From: Calothrix sp. NIES-2100
GTDB lineage: Bacteria; Cyanobacteriota; Cyanobacteriia; Cyanobacteriales; Nostocaceae
Assembly: GCF_002368195.1 (NCBI RefSeq)
Contig: NZ_AP018178.1
Location: forward strand, 7,948,645-8,012,644
Length of the DNA stretch: 64,000 nt
Reading direction: 5' to 3'
Of this stretch, positions 51,209-60,820 are shown one piece after another (positions within the stretch are counted from its first letter, which is position 1; each line of letters begins with the position of its first letter). The position numbers were made by a program, and so were the translations under genes. The notes beneath the pieces are model-generated. The model searched no databases, was not told the origin of the DNA, and was given only the letters and a program-made list of their open reading frames with translations.

Positions 51209-52876
51209 TTAGAAGGTGAAAGTGGTTCTCAATGTACCAATGATGGCATTGTCGCTATTGGCAACTTGACCAGGACTGGTTAACCAAATCACACCTGGGG
51301 TAATGGAGATATTATCGCTGACTTGATATTTATAGAACCCTTCAATGTGGTAGGGGCGATCGCCACTTATACTACCTAAGTATGGTTGGGCACCTGCAAA
51401 AATTCCTAAAATGTTGCCTTTTTTACCGAAATCTGGTAATGCTACCCCAACACCATAACTCCAAACTTCATCATTATTATTGCCGACTAAGCTTGTAATA
51501 TCGCTGTACAATACAAAGCCACTAATTGAGAGTTTGTCGCTAGGTCTGAAAGCAGCTTCAAAACCATAGGAATTACTGTTATATGGATTGGTGTCACCAA
51601 TAGGCAAGTTAGCTGGGTTAGTTCCGACTACACCAATATTCCCGCCTCCGCCTAAATCGAATAAAGCATTTCCGGCTTTATGATATCCATGAACGTAGGT
51701 TGCAGCAAAAGAAAAGCGCTCGCCTACGTTCAAGTTTAATTGTGCCAGAGCTGCATAGTTACCTTCAAATAAACCGGAACCTGGCGCGGGGTTATTACCT
51801 TGGGATGCCAAATAACCTACAGTTACTGAAGGTTGGAAACCGCCCTTACCGCTACCAAAAACAAAATTAACACCACCGCCTGCACCACCGCCAATCCGGT
51901 AAATTGGACTTTCAGATGCAAAAGTAGATAAAGCACCGTTACCACCGTCATAACCTTCAAAGTAAGGGTTAACGGTAGGCGCGTAATCGCTGTGAATACC
52001 GCCGCTGGCTGCTATATATACTTGGGAGTTACCTAAGGGGAAGTAATAGGATAACCAGTCTATAATGGCACTGTTGCTGCCAGTATTGCCTAGGTTAAAG
52101 GTTTGAGTACTCTCAAAGCTGTTACCGGGCAAACTTAATGCATTGGCGTTACCAGCTGCAATCCGGGTGTGTAAGGTATCTCTACCAGTAAAGCTGGTTT
52201 GTAAGTCTAAACGTACCCTGTCTTGAAATACAGTTTTGTTAGTGTTGTTGTCGCCAAAGGTATCAGTGACAGCAAAAATTGCCTCACCAACTAACTTGGT
52301 TGTTGTCGAAAATTGATTTGCTTCTAGTTCCGCAGTCCGTGCTTCTAAAGCATCGACTCGACCGCGTAAAGTTGCTAGTTCGGCGGCAAATTCTTCTTGC
52401 AAACGCTGGAGGGTGGCTAAATCTTGCTTTGTCACCAAGTCAGCGGTGGCTGTTGCAATCAGTTCATTAACTCTATCTAAACAAGCATTTAAACCAGCGG
52501 CAAATTCATAACGGGTTAATGCACGATTTCCCCGATAAGTTCCATTGGGGTAACCGGCGATACAGCCATAGCGCTCAACTAGAGACTGCAATGCTTGAAA
52601 TGCCCAATCGGTTGGTTGTACGTCAGAAAACTGTGATACTGACGTAACTTGAGACATTGAGTCCTGGTTATTAGCTTCACCAGTTTTAACCTGTGCAAGT
52701 AATTGCTTACTAGTTGTTGGTTGCTCTAGTACAACAGCAGCATCACTGCTATTTTTTGCTGCTTGTGAGTTAGAAGCATTTAATATTTCCGCAGCCATGA
52801 CACTAGACGAAGCCAAGGCATTTGCACCCAAAAATACTGGCAGTAATACCAGATTTTTCCACAATATATGAGACAT
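51209..52876 (-). CDS. SLH-domain OprB-like outer-membrane porin (second copy)
   Basis: A 555-residue protein built like the porin at 46575: signal peptide (NLVLLPVFLGANALASSSVMAAE), SLH domain ('SQFSDVQPTDWAFQALQSLVERYGCIAGYPNGTYRGNRALTRYEFAAGL'), coiled coil, and a glycine-rich beta barrel ending '...GTLRTTFTF'. SLH and coiled-coil residues are almost identical in the two; the barrels differ, which suggests different solutes. A 760-bp promoter region lies upstream. Confidence 0.92.
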   Translation of the reverse strand: MSHILWKNLVLLPVFLGANALASSSVMAAEILNASNSQAAKNSSDAAVVLEQPTTSKQLLAQVKTGEANNQDSMSQVTSVSQFSDVQPTDWAFQALQSLVERYGCIAGYPNGTYRGNRALTRYEFAAGLNACLDRVNELIATATADLVTKQDLATLQRLQEEFAAELATLRGRVDALEARTAELEANQFSTTTKLVGEAIFAVTDTFGDNNTNKTVFQDRVRLDLQTSFTGRDTLHTRIAAGNANALSLPGNSFESTQTFNLGNTGSNSAIIDWLSYYFPLGNSQVYIAASGGIHSDYAPTVNPYFEGYDGGNGALSTFASESPIYRIGGGAGGGVNFVFGSGKGGFQPSVTVGYLASQGNNPAPGSGLFEGNYAALAQLNLNVGERFSFAATYVHGYHKAGNALFDLGGGGNIGVVGTNPANLPIGDTNPYNSNSYGFEAAFRPSDKLSISGFVLYSDITSLVGNNNDEVWSYGVGVALPDFGKKGNILGIFAGAQPYLGSISGDRPYHIEGFYKYQVSDNISITPGVIWLTSPGQVANSDNAIIGTLRTTFTF

Positions 52877-53636
52877 ATTTCCGTTTTCCTCTCCACGAAA
52901 GTCCCATAATTAATTGCTACAAGTAACAATTAATTGGGTAGTTTCTTCACACCTGTAAAGTAAGATAGGTTACATTGAATTGCGGTATAAAGTCAAGTCC
53001 TACTTTAAGAACTTCAGACCAATAACTGAACTTGGCCAGTCTTTAAGTAAACATGTTTGTTATCCGTTATTTCACACATTTTCTCAAATGCAACCTTTAC
53101 CAAGGGTTATTAATAGTTATTTACATCTAAAGTAACCATAAGGAGCTATTATCTTTTGCTTACTCAGGCTTAAACAACATTTTTACCCATGATATTTGGA
53201 TCTATTATCCATAAAAATTAGTTACATTCTACACAAAATTCAATTTCTTTATACACAAATTTCATCATTTTTATGCATAAAATTCCCAGAAAATTTTCTG
53301 TAGCAAAACTTACAAAATTTGATTGCCAGAAAATATAAAAATTATGATATCTATCAGTCACTTGTATCAATAATAAAAAATTTCCCGAAAAAATAACTAA
53401 TAATACTTAAATGACACAAGCAAGGATTTTTTGATATTGAGGTAAATACTGTTTATTTGAGGCTTGGGTAAGAGTCTAATCTTTACAACGTTACTTGATA
53501 GCAGTTAGATTTTATATATAGTAATTTGAGATCTAGCACTCCTAAATAATTTTTGAAATACTGCATAAAGGTTTGTTAAGCGTTGGCAGTTGAGACTTGT
53601 TGAAGCTCTGAGTGCATCGCTGTTAACCGTTGAATG
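52877..53636. other. Long AT-rich spacer, porin promoter region
   Basis: About 760 bp without a convincing gene on either strand. The part next to the porin (52877-52990) should hold its promoter and leader. The middle (53200-53420) is very AT-rich. A plus-strand frame at 53590-53793 overlaps the receiver-kinase gene and is rejected. Confidence 0.55.
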
Positions 53637-54758
53637 TCAAATTTTCAACGCGGGTATGATGACGGTGAAAGTTGTGCCGACGCCAACAGTGCTATCAACT
53701 GAGATTTGTCCCTCATGTGCATCAACACATTTTTTGACAATGGATAATCCCAAGCCTGTTCCGGGAATCTTGCTAACATTCATTCCGCGATGAAAGGGCG
53801 TAAATAGCTTTGCCAAATCTTGCTCTGTTAGTCCAATTCCTTGGTCTTGAATCTGGAATTGAATGTAATCTGCCTCACAGTGTAACTGGAATGTGACTGT
53901 GCTATCTTCTGGGGAATATTTCAGGGCGTTCTCCAGCAAGTTAATGAGGATATGTTGCAATAACTTGGGATCTAGCTCATAAAAAAGATGTGCTGGTTCA
54001 TCGCATCCCGAAACGGTAAACACCAATCTATCTCTGCTTTGAGCAGGGGATTGTAGATCTTCTACCAGATAGGAGCAGAACTGGTAAATATTGATGAGTG
54101 TTGGTTGAGAGTGAAACTGCTCTTGTTCTACTTGGCCTAGAACTAAAACATCTGTAATCAATTGTGCCATGTGCTTGATAGCTGCTTTACCCCGTTCAAT
54201 ATGAGCTTGTCGCTTTTCGGGAGTTAGTCTATCTGGCTGTTCAAAGAGTTCTAGTGTCACGAGTAGGGAACTTAAGGGATTGCGAAATTCATGGGAAACA
54301 ATGGAGACGAATTGAGATTTCAGCTCGTTTAGCTGTTTTTCTTTCTGTAGTGCTTGGTGTATGGCTTGTTCAGCGAGATGGTTAGCCAAGGCTACCTGGA
54401 TAGCAATAATAAGATCCTGTTCCTCAAAGGGTTTAACGATGTAACCGTAGGGATGGGTAGCGATCGCTTGTGTTAATGTTGCTTCATCAGCATGGGCGGT
54501 GAGAAAGACAACGGGTAGATGAAACTGTTGCCGAATTTGCTCTGCTGCTTCAATTCCGCTTTTGTCGCCTTGCAGGTAAATATCCATCAACACTAGATTC
54601 GGTTTAGTTGCGGCTACAAGTTCCAAAGCTTTTTCGGCAGAATTAGCAGTTCCAGACACGTTGTAGCCTAACTTGCTCAGATGTTGTTTGATATCTAAAG
54701 CAATCACCCATTCATCTTCGACAATTAGGATAGTGGGAGGAGAAGAAACTTGTGGCAT
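53637..54758 (-). CDS. Receiver-histidine kinase
   Basis: A 373-residue protein. An N-terminal receiver domain has Asp59 in 'PNLVLMDIYLQGD' and the conserved Thr/Lys ('VVFLTAHAD', 'YIVKPF'). A short coiled coil leads to a histidine kinase with His156 ('FVSIVSHEFRNPLSSLL') and ATPase boxes 'NLLENALKYSPE', 'IQDQGIGLTEQD' and 'GTGLGLSIVKKCVDAH'. It is a cytoplasmic phosphorelay protein. Its gene lies 6 bp after that of the large sensor kinase (54765), so the two are co-transcribed and likely partners. Confidence 0.95.
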   Translation of the reverse strand: MPQVSSPPTILIVEDEWVIALDIKQHLSKLGYNVSGTANSAEKALELVAATKPNLVLMDIYLQGDKSGIEAAEQIRQQFHLPVVFLTAHADEATLTQAIATHPYGYIVKPFEEQDLIIAIQVALANHLAEQAIHQALQKEKQLNELKSQFVSIVSHEFRNPLSSLLVTLELFEQPDRLTPEKRQAHIERGKAAIKHMAQLITDVLVLGQVEQEQFHSQPTLINIYQFCSYLVEDLQSPAQSRDRLVFTVSGCDEPAHLFYELDPKLLQHILINLLENALKYSPEDSTVTFQLHCEADYIQFQIQDQGIGLTEQDLAKLFTPFHRGMNVSKIPGTGLGLSIVKKCVDAHEGQISVDSTVGVGTTFTVIIPALKI

Positions 54759-54764
54759 AGGAAA

Positions 54765-57700
54765 TTACAACCTTTTTTTCAAGAGGATCTTAAATTGACT
54801 GCCTCCTTGTCTATCTAATTGCAGCGTACCTCCAAGTTGTTCTGTTAATCCATATATAAGTTGCATTCCTAGGGAAGTAGTACGCTCTGGATCAATATGG
54901 GCAGGAACTCCAATTCCATTATCTTTGAGAACTAGGCAATAATATTCAGGATTATCCAGGTAAAATTGCAGCTTAATTTCTCCTTGCTGATTGGGAAAAG
55001 CATACTTGAGGGCATTAGAAACTAATTCATTGATGATTAAACCGCAGGGAACGGCTGTATCTAGGTCTAGTTCCAGATCGTCCACCTCTAGTAAAACACG
55101 GATAAATGACTTATTCGAGGTATAGGAACGTACTAAATCGTTGACAAGATGTTCCACATAGCTGGCAAAGTTAATTCGGGCAAGGTTTTGCGAACGATAA
55201 AGCCGTTCGTGGACGAGTGCCATTGTTTTGACTCGACGCTGGCTTTCGCTGAGTAACTTCAGAACGGTGGGGTCGTCAATGCTACTGGCCTGTAGGTTTA
55301 GCAGGCTAGAAACCATTTGCATGTTGTTCTTGACCCGGTGATAGACTTCACGCAATAAAACTTCTTTTTCCTTAAGGGATGCTCGGATTTGTTGTTCAAT
55401 TTGTCGGCGTTCTTGCAGTTCGGTTTGAAGTTGTCTGTAGAGTTCCGACTGCTGGATGGCGATCGCCAATTGATTGGCTAGCTGTTGCAATAGTTCCATT
55501 TCCCAAGATTGCCAATGGCGAGGTGCTGCATTTTGGTAAATTGCTAACAGACCCCAAAGCTGATCTCCAGAAAAAATCGGCGCGATCGCATACGCTCTGG
55601 CTTGAAACTGTTCTAGAAGCTCAATATGACAACAAGAGTGTCCCACAGTGTAAATATCTGTAACAGCGAAGGTTTCGTGATTTTTATAGCGTCCTCCTTG
55701 GGTTTCTTGCAAATAAGTATCTTCCCAGACTTTTTGAATGTTGGGTGTAACCAATTCAACCCATCCTGGGGCGACTGACTCAACGATAAAGCTGCCACTC
55801 CAATCGCCATGAAAACGATAAACTGCAACCCGATCGGCTTGTAATGTTTGCCTAACTTCAGTCACGGCAGTTGTGAGGATGGCATCGAGATCTAAAGACT
55901 GACGAATTTCTTGGGTAACCAGCCGCAACACCTGCTCAAGTCTTGCTTGCTTTTGTAGAGCGGCTTCTGCTTGTTTGCGATTGGTGATATCCATTGCAAT
56001 TCCCGTCAGCCTAACAGCTTGTCCCTGTTCGTTCAGGACACAAGCACCGCGTGCGTACACCCAACAGCCTTCTCGTCGCAGCAGTCGGTACTCTACTTCA
56101 AAGGAAGAACCTTGTTTTAAACCTTGCCGGGTTTTTTGCACAACATAGTCTCGATCATCGGGATGAACACAACTCAAGAACACCTCAAAGGTTGGATAGG
56201 GACTAATTTCTTCGCCGTTTTGATCGAGAACTCGTCCTTGAGCATCGGTTTTAAAGCCAAATAGCTCATATTCTTCAGGCGACCAGTGGACGACATTTGT
56301 CTGTGTATTTAACTCCCAAGTTCCCATTTTGGCAGCAAAGAGCGCCATCTGGAGTTGGGCGGTTCGTTCTTGAACTCGCTGTTCTAGTTCCTGGTTGAGT
56401 TGTTGCAAGGCGGCTTCAGCGCGTTGGCGATCGCTCAGTTCTTGCTGTACCTGTTGATAAAGTTGGACTTGTTGAATAGCGATCGCTAACTGAACTGCTA
56501 CTTTACCAGCAAGTTCTACCTCCTCTTCTTTCCAAGGAGCTTCTTCAACAGGCTTGGACAGCGATAAGCTGCCCCAAATTGTACTGTTAACGACGATGGG
56601 TGTTAACAACCAAGCAGGCGGAAGACTCTCGGCAATTTTTAGGTTAACCTGATCTTTAACGCTATCCATTCCATCTATCTGCACCACCTGGAGTTGCTTT
56701 AGTTGTGTAGCATAGGGATTGCCCTCATCGGGAATTTCTAAACCTGTTGTATCTATCAGCGATGCATTTTGGCAATGAGCCGCCAGAACTTGCCAACATT
56801 GGCGGTCTGGGAAATACTGGACGATAGAAGTCCGATTAACTCCCAATAATTCAGTGACTTCAGCTATGGCTGTGGAGAAGATTGTCGATAAATCTAGAGA
56901 ACTGCGAATGCTTTGAACTACTCGATTTAAGGTTTGCTCTTGCTTTGCCTGACGTTCTAAGGCAATTTGGGCAGCTTTGCGATCGGTGACATCCCGCGAA
57001 ATACAGAGTATTGAGTTAATTGTATGTTCACGAGTCAATTCAGGTGCGATCGCCATTTCAAAGAAACGCACTCCGTTGAGTGTTGGTGTCTCAAATTCAA
57101 TAATCTGTTTTTCACCTGTTGTCAGTAGCGTTTGTGCAGCAGTTTCCCAAGTGTTGATCATTGCTTCTGGTAATCCCAGTTCGCGACAGGTTTTGCCCAA
57201 AAACACTTCCTTGGGAATGCCTGTGATTTGTGTCAGGGCTGGACTAGTATAAAGATGTCGTAGCTGTGTATCGAAGCGTTCGATAATATCAGGGGAATGT
57301 TCCACCAGGGTTTGGTATAGCTGTTGCGACTCTTGCAGCGCAGTTTCGGCAACTTTGCGAGCAGTAATATCTGTGACAAAACCCTCTAAAAAGAGGAGTT
57401 CCCCGCTGTCGGAAAATATACCTCTTCCTCGTTCCCAAACCCATTTCTGGATTCCCGATTTCGTGATAATCCGATACTCAAACTCAAAGGGTTGCTGGAG
57501 TTCCACTGCTCGCTGAACCTTCTCCCAGACCATATCGCAGTCGTCGGGATGCATTTCTTGTCCACAAGTAATCGTGCTATCAATGAGATATTCTTCTTGT
57601 CGATAGCCTGTAATATTAAACACTCCCTCACTGACGAATTCAGGGGTGTAATTGCGATCGTTAGCAACCCGGTATACATAACCAGGTAGATTGCTAATCA

Positions 57701-58130
57701 AGGTGGATAAGCGGCGTTCACTTCTGTTTAAAGCTTGTGCTGCTGGATAACGGGTTTGGCTATTTTGCCAGACACTACGAACTGCTTGCACCAATTGAGT
57801 CAGATTAGCGGGCGACTTGATCACATAATCATCCAACCCTGCTTTCATGGCTGCAACAGCAATTTCTTCGCTACCGGAATTTGTGAACATAATCACCGGA
57901 AAATCGCTGAGCTGCGCTTTGAGAGTCCGCAAAACATCCAGTCCGGTTGTCCAAGGTAACTGATAATCGGTAATTACCAAATCAAAGTTACAGGTTGCTA
58001 TCGCCTGTGCTAACTGATCGCCATTGACAATTTCCGCAATCTGAACTCCTGGTAAATTTTGAATTAGTGCTTGGACAGTGAGCGATCGCTCTACTGGATG
58101 ACCATCGATTAACAGAATTCTTTGTAACAA
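54765..58130 (-). CDS. Large hybrid sensor kinase with PAS domains and probable cyanobacteriochrome GAF
   Basis: A 1121-residue protein. Order: receiver (1-125, Asp55 in 'LVITDYQLP'), two PAS domains (about 135-260, 265-390), GAF (about 395-560), PAS with PAC (about 590-715), second GAF (about 730-900) and a HisKA_2-type kinase (His931 in 'REVYHRVKNNMQMVSSLL', ATPase 'LIINELVSNALKYAF', 'DNGIGVPAHI'). The second GAF has 'DIYTVGHSCCHIELLEQFQ', in which Cys834-His835 match the bilin-binding Cys-His of cyanobacteriochromes. No DXCF motif is seen, so it would be red/green-like. No membrane segments. Confidence 0.92.
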   Translation of the reverse strand: MLQRILLIDGHPVERSLTVQALIQNLPGVQIAEIVNGDQLAQAIATCNFDLVITDYQLPWTTGLDVLRTLKAQLSDFPVIMFTNSGSEEIAVAAMKAGLDDYVIKSPANLTQLVQAVRSVWQNSQTRYPAAQALNRSERRLSTLISNLPGYVYRVANDRNYTPEFVSEGVFNITGYRQEEYLIDSTITCGQEMHPDDCDMVWEKVQRAVELQQPFEFEYRIITKSGIQKWVWERGRGIFSDSGELLFLEGFVTDITARKVAETALQESQQLYQTLVEHSPDIIERFDTQLRHLYTSPALTQITGIPKEVFLGKTCRELGLPEAMINTWETAAQTLLTTGEKQIIEFETPTLNGVRFFEMAIAPELTREHTINSILCISRDVTDRKAAQIALERQAKQEQTLNRVVQSIRSSLDLSTIFSTAIAEVTELLGVNRTSIVQYFPDRQCWQVLAAHCQNASLIDTTGLEIPDEGNPYATQLKQLQVVQIDGMDSVKDQVNLKIAESLPPAWLLTPIVVNSTIWGSLSLSKPVEEAPWKEEEVELAGKVAVQLAIAIQQVQLYQQVQQELSDRQRAEAALQQLNQELEQRVQERTAQLQMALFAAKMGTWELNTQTNVVHWSPEEYELFGFKTDAQGRVLDQNGEEISPYPTFEVFLSCVHPDDRDYVVQKTRQGLKQGSSFEVEYRLLRREGCWVYARGACVLNEQGQAVRLTGIAMDITNRKQAEAALQKQARLEQVLRLVTQEIRQSLDLDAILTTAVTEVRQTLQADRVAVYRFHGDWSGSFIVESVAPGWVELVTPNIQKVWEDTYLQETQGGRYKNHETFAVTDIYTVGHSCCHIELLEQFQARAYAIAPIFSGDQLWGLLAIYQNAAPRHWQSWEMELLQQLANQLAIAIQQSELYRQLQTELQERRQIEQQIRASLKEKEVLLREVYHRVKNNMQMVSSLLNLQASSIDDPTVLKLLSESQRRVKTMALVHERLYRSQNLARINFASYVEHLVNDLVRSYTSNKSFIRVLLEVDDLELDLDTAVPCGLIINELVSNALKYAFPNQQGEIKLQFYLDNPEYYCLVLKDNGIGVPAHIDPERTTSLGMQLIYGLTEQLGGTLQLDRQGGSQFKILLKKRL

Positions 58131-58184
58131 CTGCTCTCAGCTCTTAAAAAAGAAATATGTTTTCCTGTTAATCGTACAGTTTTT

Positions 58185-58262
58185 ATTGGGCATGGGGTAT
58201 GGGGCATTGGGCATGGGGCATTGGGCATGGGGCATTGGGCATTGGGCATTGGGCATGGGGTA
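58185..58262. repeat. GGGCATGGGGCATTGGGCAT repeats
   Basis: About ten imperfect 7-8 bp G-rich units, as at 1530, 41820 and 60195. They run directly into the 21-bp array. Open frames through them are not credible genes. Confidence 0.75.
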
Positions 58263-58281
58263 TGAACTTTTGCACTCCGTG

Positions 58282-58633
58282 AATGAGGCTTTGAACTTCA
58301 TTAACGAGGCTTTGAACTCCATTAATGAGGCTTTGAACTCCATTAACCAGGCTTTGAACTTCATTAACGAGGCTTTTTGCTCGGTGAATGAGGCTGTGAA
58401 CTCCATTAATGAGGCTTTGAACTTCATTAACGAGGCTTTGAACTTCATTAACGAGGCTTTGTAACTCCATTAACGAGGCTTTGAACTTCATTAACGAGGC
58501 TTTGAACTTCATTAACGAGGCTTTGAACTTCATTAACGAGGCTTTGAACTTCATTAACGAAGCTTTGAACTTCATTAACGAGGCTTTGAACTCCATTAAC
58601 GAAGCTTTGAACTCCATTAACGAGGCTTTTGAC
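58282..58633. repeat. Array of about seventeen 21-bp units (AAYGARGCTTTGAACTYCATT)
   Basis: Sixteen complete units and a last part, with a worn unit before them at 58261-58281. The ninth unit has 22 bp (58450-58471) and breaks all frames. Two bases that vary (3 and 6) are the same ones as in the array at 12332, and the unit is the same except bases 10-12 and 16-19. On both strands one frame gives repeats such as NEALNFI or MKFKASL; the 22-bp unit argues against a protein. Confidence 0.9.
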
Positions 58634-58990
58634 AAAAGAAAGGATGAAGGATGAAGGATGTAGACGCTCCGCGGCTTGCCGCAGGCTAGGATGAAGTGAT
58701 TGAAGTAGGAGCCGAGTGGAATTGTGGGCGAAAAAAAATAAGTTTTTCCTTAATTCATGCCCCATCCCTTTATGGGTGGGGTAATTTCGTACGGGCGGGT
58801 TTATCCAAAATATCGTGAATAATTGAGGATATCTGTGAACCCGCCCCTACTTCATACTGAGCGCCTTCAGCTTGACTCAAGTCTCCTGCTCCCCTGCTTC
58901 CCTGCTTCCCTGCTCCCCTGCCCCGGTCGCCGAGCGGAGCCGTTCGCGGAGCGTCTCCCCTTGGGAGAAGAGAGGCGCTGCCTCCTGCCT
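58634..58990. other. Spacer with two dispersed GC-rich repeats
   Basis: At about 58649-58676 the palindromic piece TAGACGCTCCGCGGCTTGCC sits between copies of AGGATG within a GAAGGATGAAGGATG run. At about 58922-58975 a second piece has GAGCGGAGCCGTTCGCGGAGCG. GCTTCCCTGCTTCCCTGCTCCC repeats are at about 58888. No gene. An inverted CCCCATCC/GGGTGGGG at 58760-58783 could terminate transcripts. Confidence 0.6.
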
Positions 58991-60166
58991 TCACAACGAC
59001 AGCAAAGGTAGCACAACAATAAAGGTAGTACCCACTCCCTCTTTGCTTTCGAGTAAAATCTCACCGCCATGTGCTTCTACGCACTTTTTCACAATTGCTA
59101 AACCTAAGCCTGTACCAGGAATAGAACCGACGTTTTCTGCCCGCTGAAATGGTTGGAACAAGCGCTTCTGGTCTGGTTCGGGAATGCCAATCCCGTAATC
59201 TTGAATCCGAAAGGCGATCGCTTGTTCTTGACCAATTAGTTCAAACTTAACTGTACCACCAGGTAGTGAATATTTAATTGCATTAGTCAGCAAATTACCT
59301 AAAATATGCCGTAGGAGATTCTCGTCCCAGAGAGCATCTCTAAATTCTCCTACACTTGTAAACACAAGATTTATCTGCTTTTCCCCAGTAGTGAGTTGCG
59401 CTTCCTCAATTAGATAACGGCAGAAGTTCTGTAAATCTATGGAGATGAGTTCGCAGTGAAGTTTACCTGAATCCGCTTGACCGATTAGCGAAACTTCATC
59501 CAATAGCTGCGCCATGTTTTTGATTGCTGAGCGAATCATTTGAAAATGAGAACTTTTTTTCTCTTTGGTTAATTTGTCATCGCTATTTTGTAGCAAGCCA
59601 GCAGCTAGGAGGATCGTATTTAAAGGATTGCGGATGTCATGGGAGATCATAGAAACAAATTCAGATTTGAACTGGTTGATTTCTTGAGCTTTCACCAGTT
59701 CGGCTGTGCGTTGTTCAACTCTGGTCTCTAATGTTTTATTCGTTGTCCGTAATGATTCTAATACTTGCTTGCGTTCAATCGCATAATGTATAGAGCGAAC
59801 TAACACCTCAACATTTACCTGTCGCTTCACCAAATAATCTTGTGCGCCTTGTCTGACTGCTTCAATTGCTAGTGCTTCATCATTGGTATTTGTAAGCACA
59901 ACAATTGGTAGCTTAGGCGCATAATCAATCAATGTTGGCAAGGATGATAATCCTTCGCTATCAGGTAGGGTTAGATCCAACAAAATGACATCATAAGAGC
60001 ATAATGCTCTGTCTTTAGTTAATTCCTGAAGCGCATTCTGCAAGCGCTGAACATGAACTACACTAAAGTCTTTGGATTGGGCTTGCTTCAGAAACTCTTG
60101 TAACAATCTCGCTTCTGCTAGGTTATCCTCAATCAACAAGATTTTTACTGAGCCTGTCGCCATCAT
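58991..60166 (-). CDS. Receiver-histidine kinase of the phytochrome locus
   Basis: A 391-residue protein. The N-terminal receiver has Asp64 ('DVILLDLTLPDSEGL'), the switch residues 'VVLTNTND' and 'DYLVKRQ'. The coiled coil (about 135-165) leads to a histidine kinase with His176 ('FVSMISHDIRNPLNTIL') and the boxes 'NLLTNAIKYSLPGG', 'IQDYGIGIPEPD' and 'GTGLGLAIVKKCVEAHGG'. It is similar in plan to the protein at 53637. It lies 207 bp after the phytochrome response regulator on the same strand and probably serves the same pathway. Confidence 0.94.
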   Translation of the reverse strand: MMATGSVKILLIEDNLAEARLLQEFLKQAQSKDFSVVHVQRLQNALQELTKDRALCSYDVILLDLTLPDSEGLSSLPTLIDYAPKLPIVVLTNTNDEALAIEAVRQGAQDYLVKRQVNVEVLVRSIHYAIERKQVLESLRTTNKTLETRVEQRTAELVKAQEINQFKSEFVSMISHDIRNPLNTILLAAGLLQNSDDKLTKEKKSSHFQMIRSAIKNMAQLLDEVSLIGQADSGKLHCELISIDLQNFCRYLIEEAQLTTGEKQINLVFTSVGEFRDALWDENLLRHILGNLLTNAIKYSLPGGTVKFELIGQEQAIAFRIQDYGIGIPEPDQKRLFQPFQRAENVGSIPGTGLGLAIVKKCVEAHGGEILLESKEGVGTTFIVVLPLLSL

Positions 60167-60189
60167 TTCCTGATATTACCTCCTTTTTG

Positions 60190-60372
60190 AAAATGGGCAT
60201 GGGGCATGGGGCATGGGGCATTGGGCATGGGGCATGGGGCATGGGGAAGAGATGGGGGAGAGCGGGGAGAGGGGGAAGGGTGGGGAGATGAACAGATAAT
60301 ATTTAATTCTTTCACTCTCCCACACCCCCCACACTCCCCACACTCCCTCGTCTCCCTTGTCCCCCTCATCCC
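60190..60372. repeat. G-rich and C-rich repeats between response regulator and kinase genes
   Basis: GGGCATGGGGCATGGGG units (60195-60247) are followed by GGGGAGAGCGGGGAGAGGGG (about 60255) and then CCCACACCCCCCACACTCCCC and CCCTTGTCCCCCTC. The two halves are partly complementary (G-rich against C-rich) and may fold into a long hairpin. Confidence 0.75.
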
Positions 60373-60373
60373 C

Positions 60374-60820
60374 CTACTCCGAGGGCAATGTGGCAGTAGA
60401 GAGCCAAAACTCTTCAATACCTTTGACGATTTGAAACAGCTGGCTCAGGTTACGAGATTTAGTGATGTAGCAATTTACATGCAAATCGTAACTGTGGAAA
60501 ATATCATCTTCGTTGCGGGATGTTGTCAGCACAACTACTGGTATACGTTTGAGTTTGGGGTCGCTTTTAATTTCTGCTAGTACCTCACGACCATCTTTTT
60601 TGGGTAGGTTTAAATCCAAGAGAATCAGGTCAGGGCGTGGAGAATCAGCATATTCACCTTCTTGGCGTAAATAAGCCATAGCGTCCATGCCATCCCTAAC
60701 TATTACCACTTGATGTGGGACTGTACTTTTTTTCAGTGCTTCTTGGATTAAGCGGATATCAGCTTTATTGTCCTCAACCAAAAAGATTGTTTTGTGTTTT
60801 TCTTCCGTTTCTACGCTCAC
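60374..60820 (-). CDS. rcp1: Rcp1-type response regulator, phytochrome partner
   Basis: A single-domain response regulator of 148 residues. Acidic pocket 'FLVEDNKAD', phospho-acceptor Asp69 ('DLILLDLNLPKKDGREVL'), 'VVVLTTSRNEDD' and 'YITKS'. The residues and the position after cph1 match Rcp1/RcpA, which takes phosphate from the phytochrome kinase. The start is taken as GTG at 60820: GGAGG lies 8 bases before it (60829-60833). A second GTG at 60868 would add 16 residues but has no ribosome site. It overlaps cph1 by 47 bp. Confidence 0.9.
   Translation of the reverse strand: MSVETEEKHKTIFLVEDNKADIRLIQEALKKSTVPHQVVIVRDGMDAMAYLRQEGEYADSPRPDLILLDLNLPKKDGREVLAEIKSDPKLKRIPVVVLTTSRNEDDIFHSYDLHVNCYITKSRNLSQLFQIVKGIEEFWLSTATLPSE

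Noticed and set aside
58137..58765. Several overlapping frames on both strands across the second 21-bp array
   Set aside because: Repeat translation (MKFKASL, NEALNFI, NEVQSLV). A 22-bp unit shifts every frame and the frames run into other spacer repeats.
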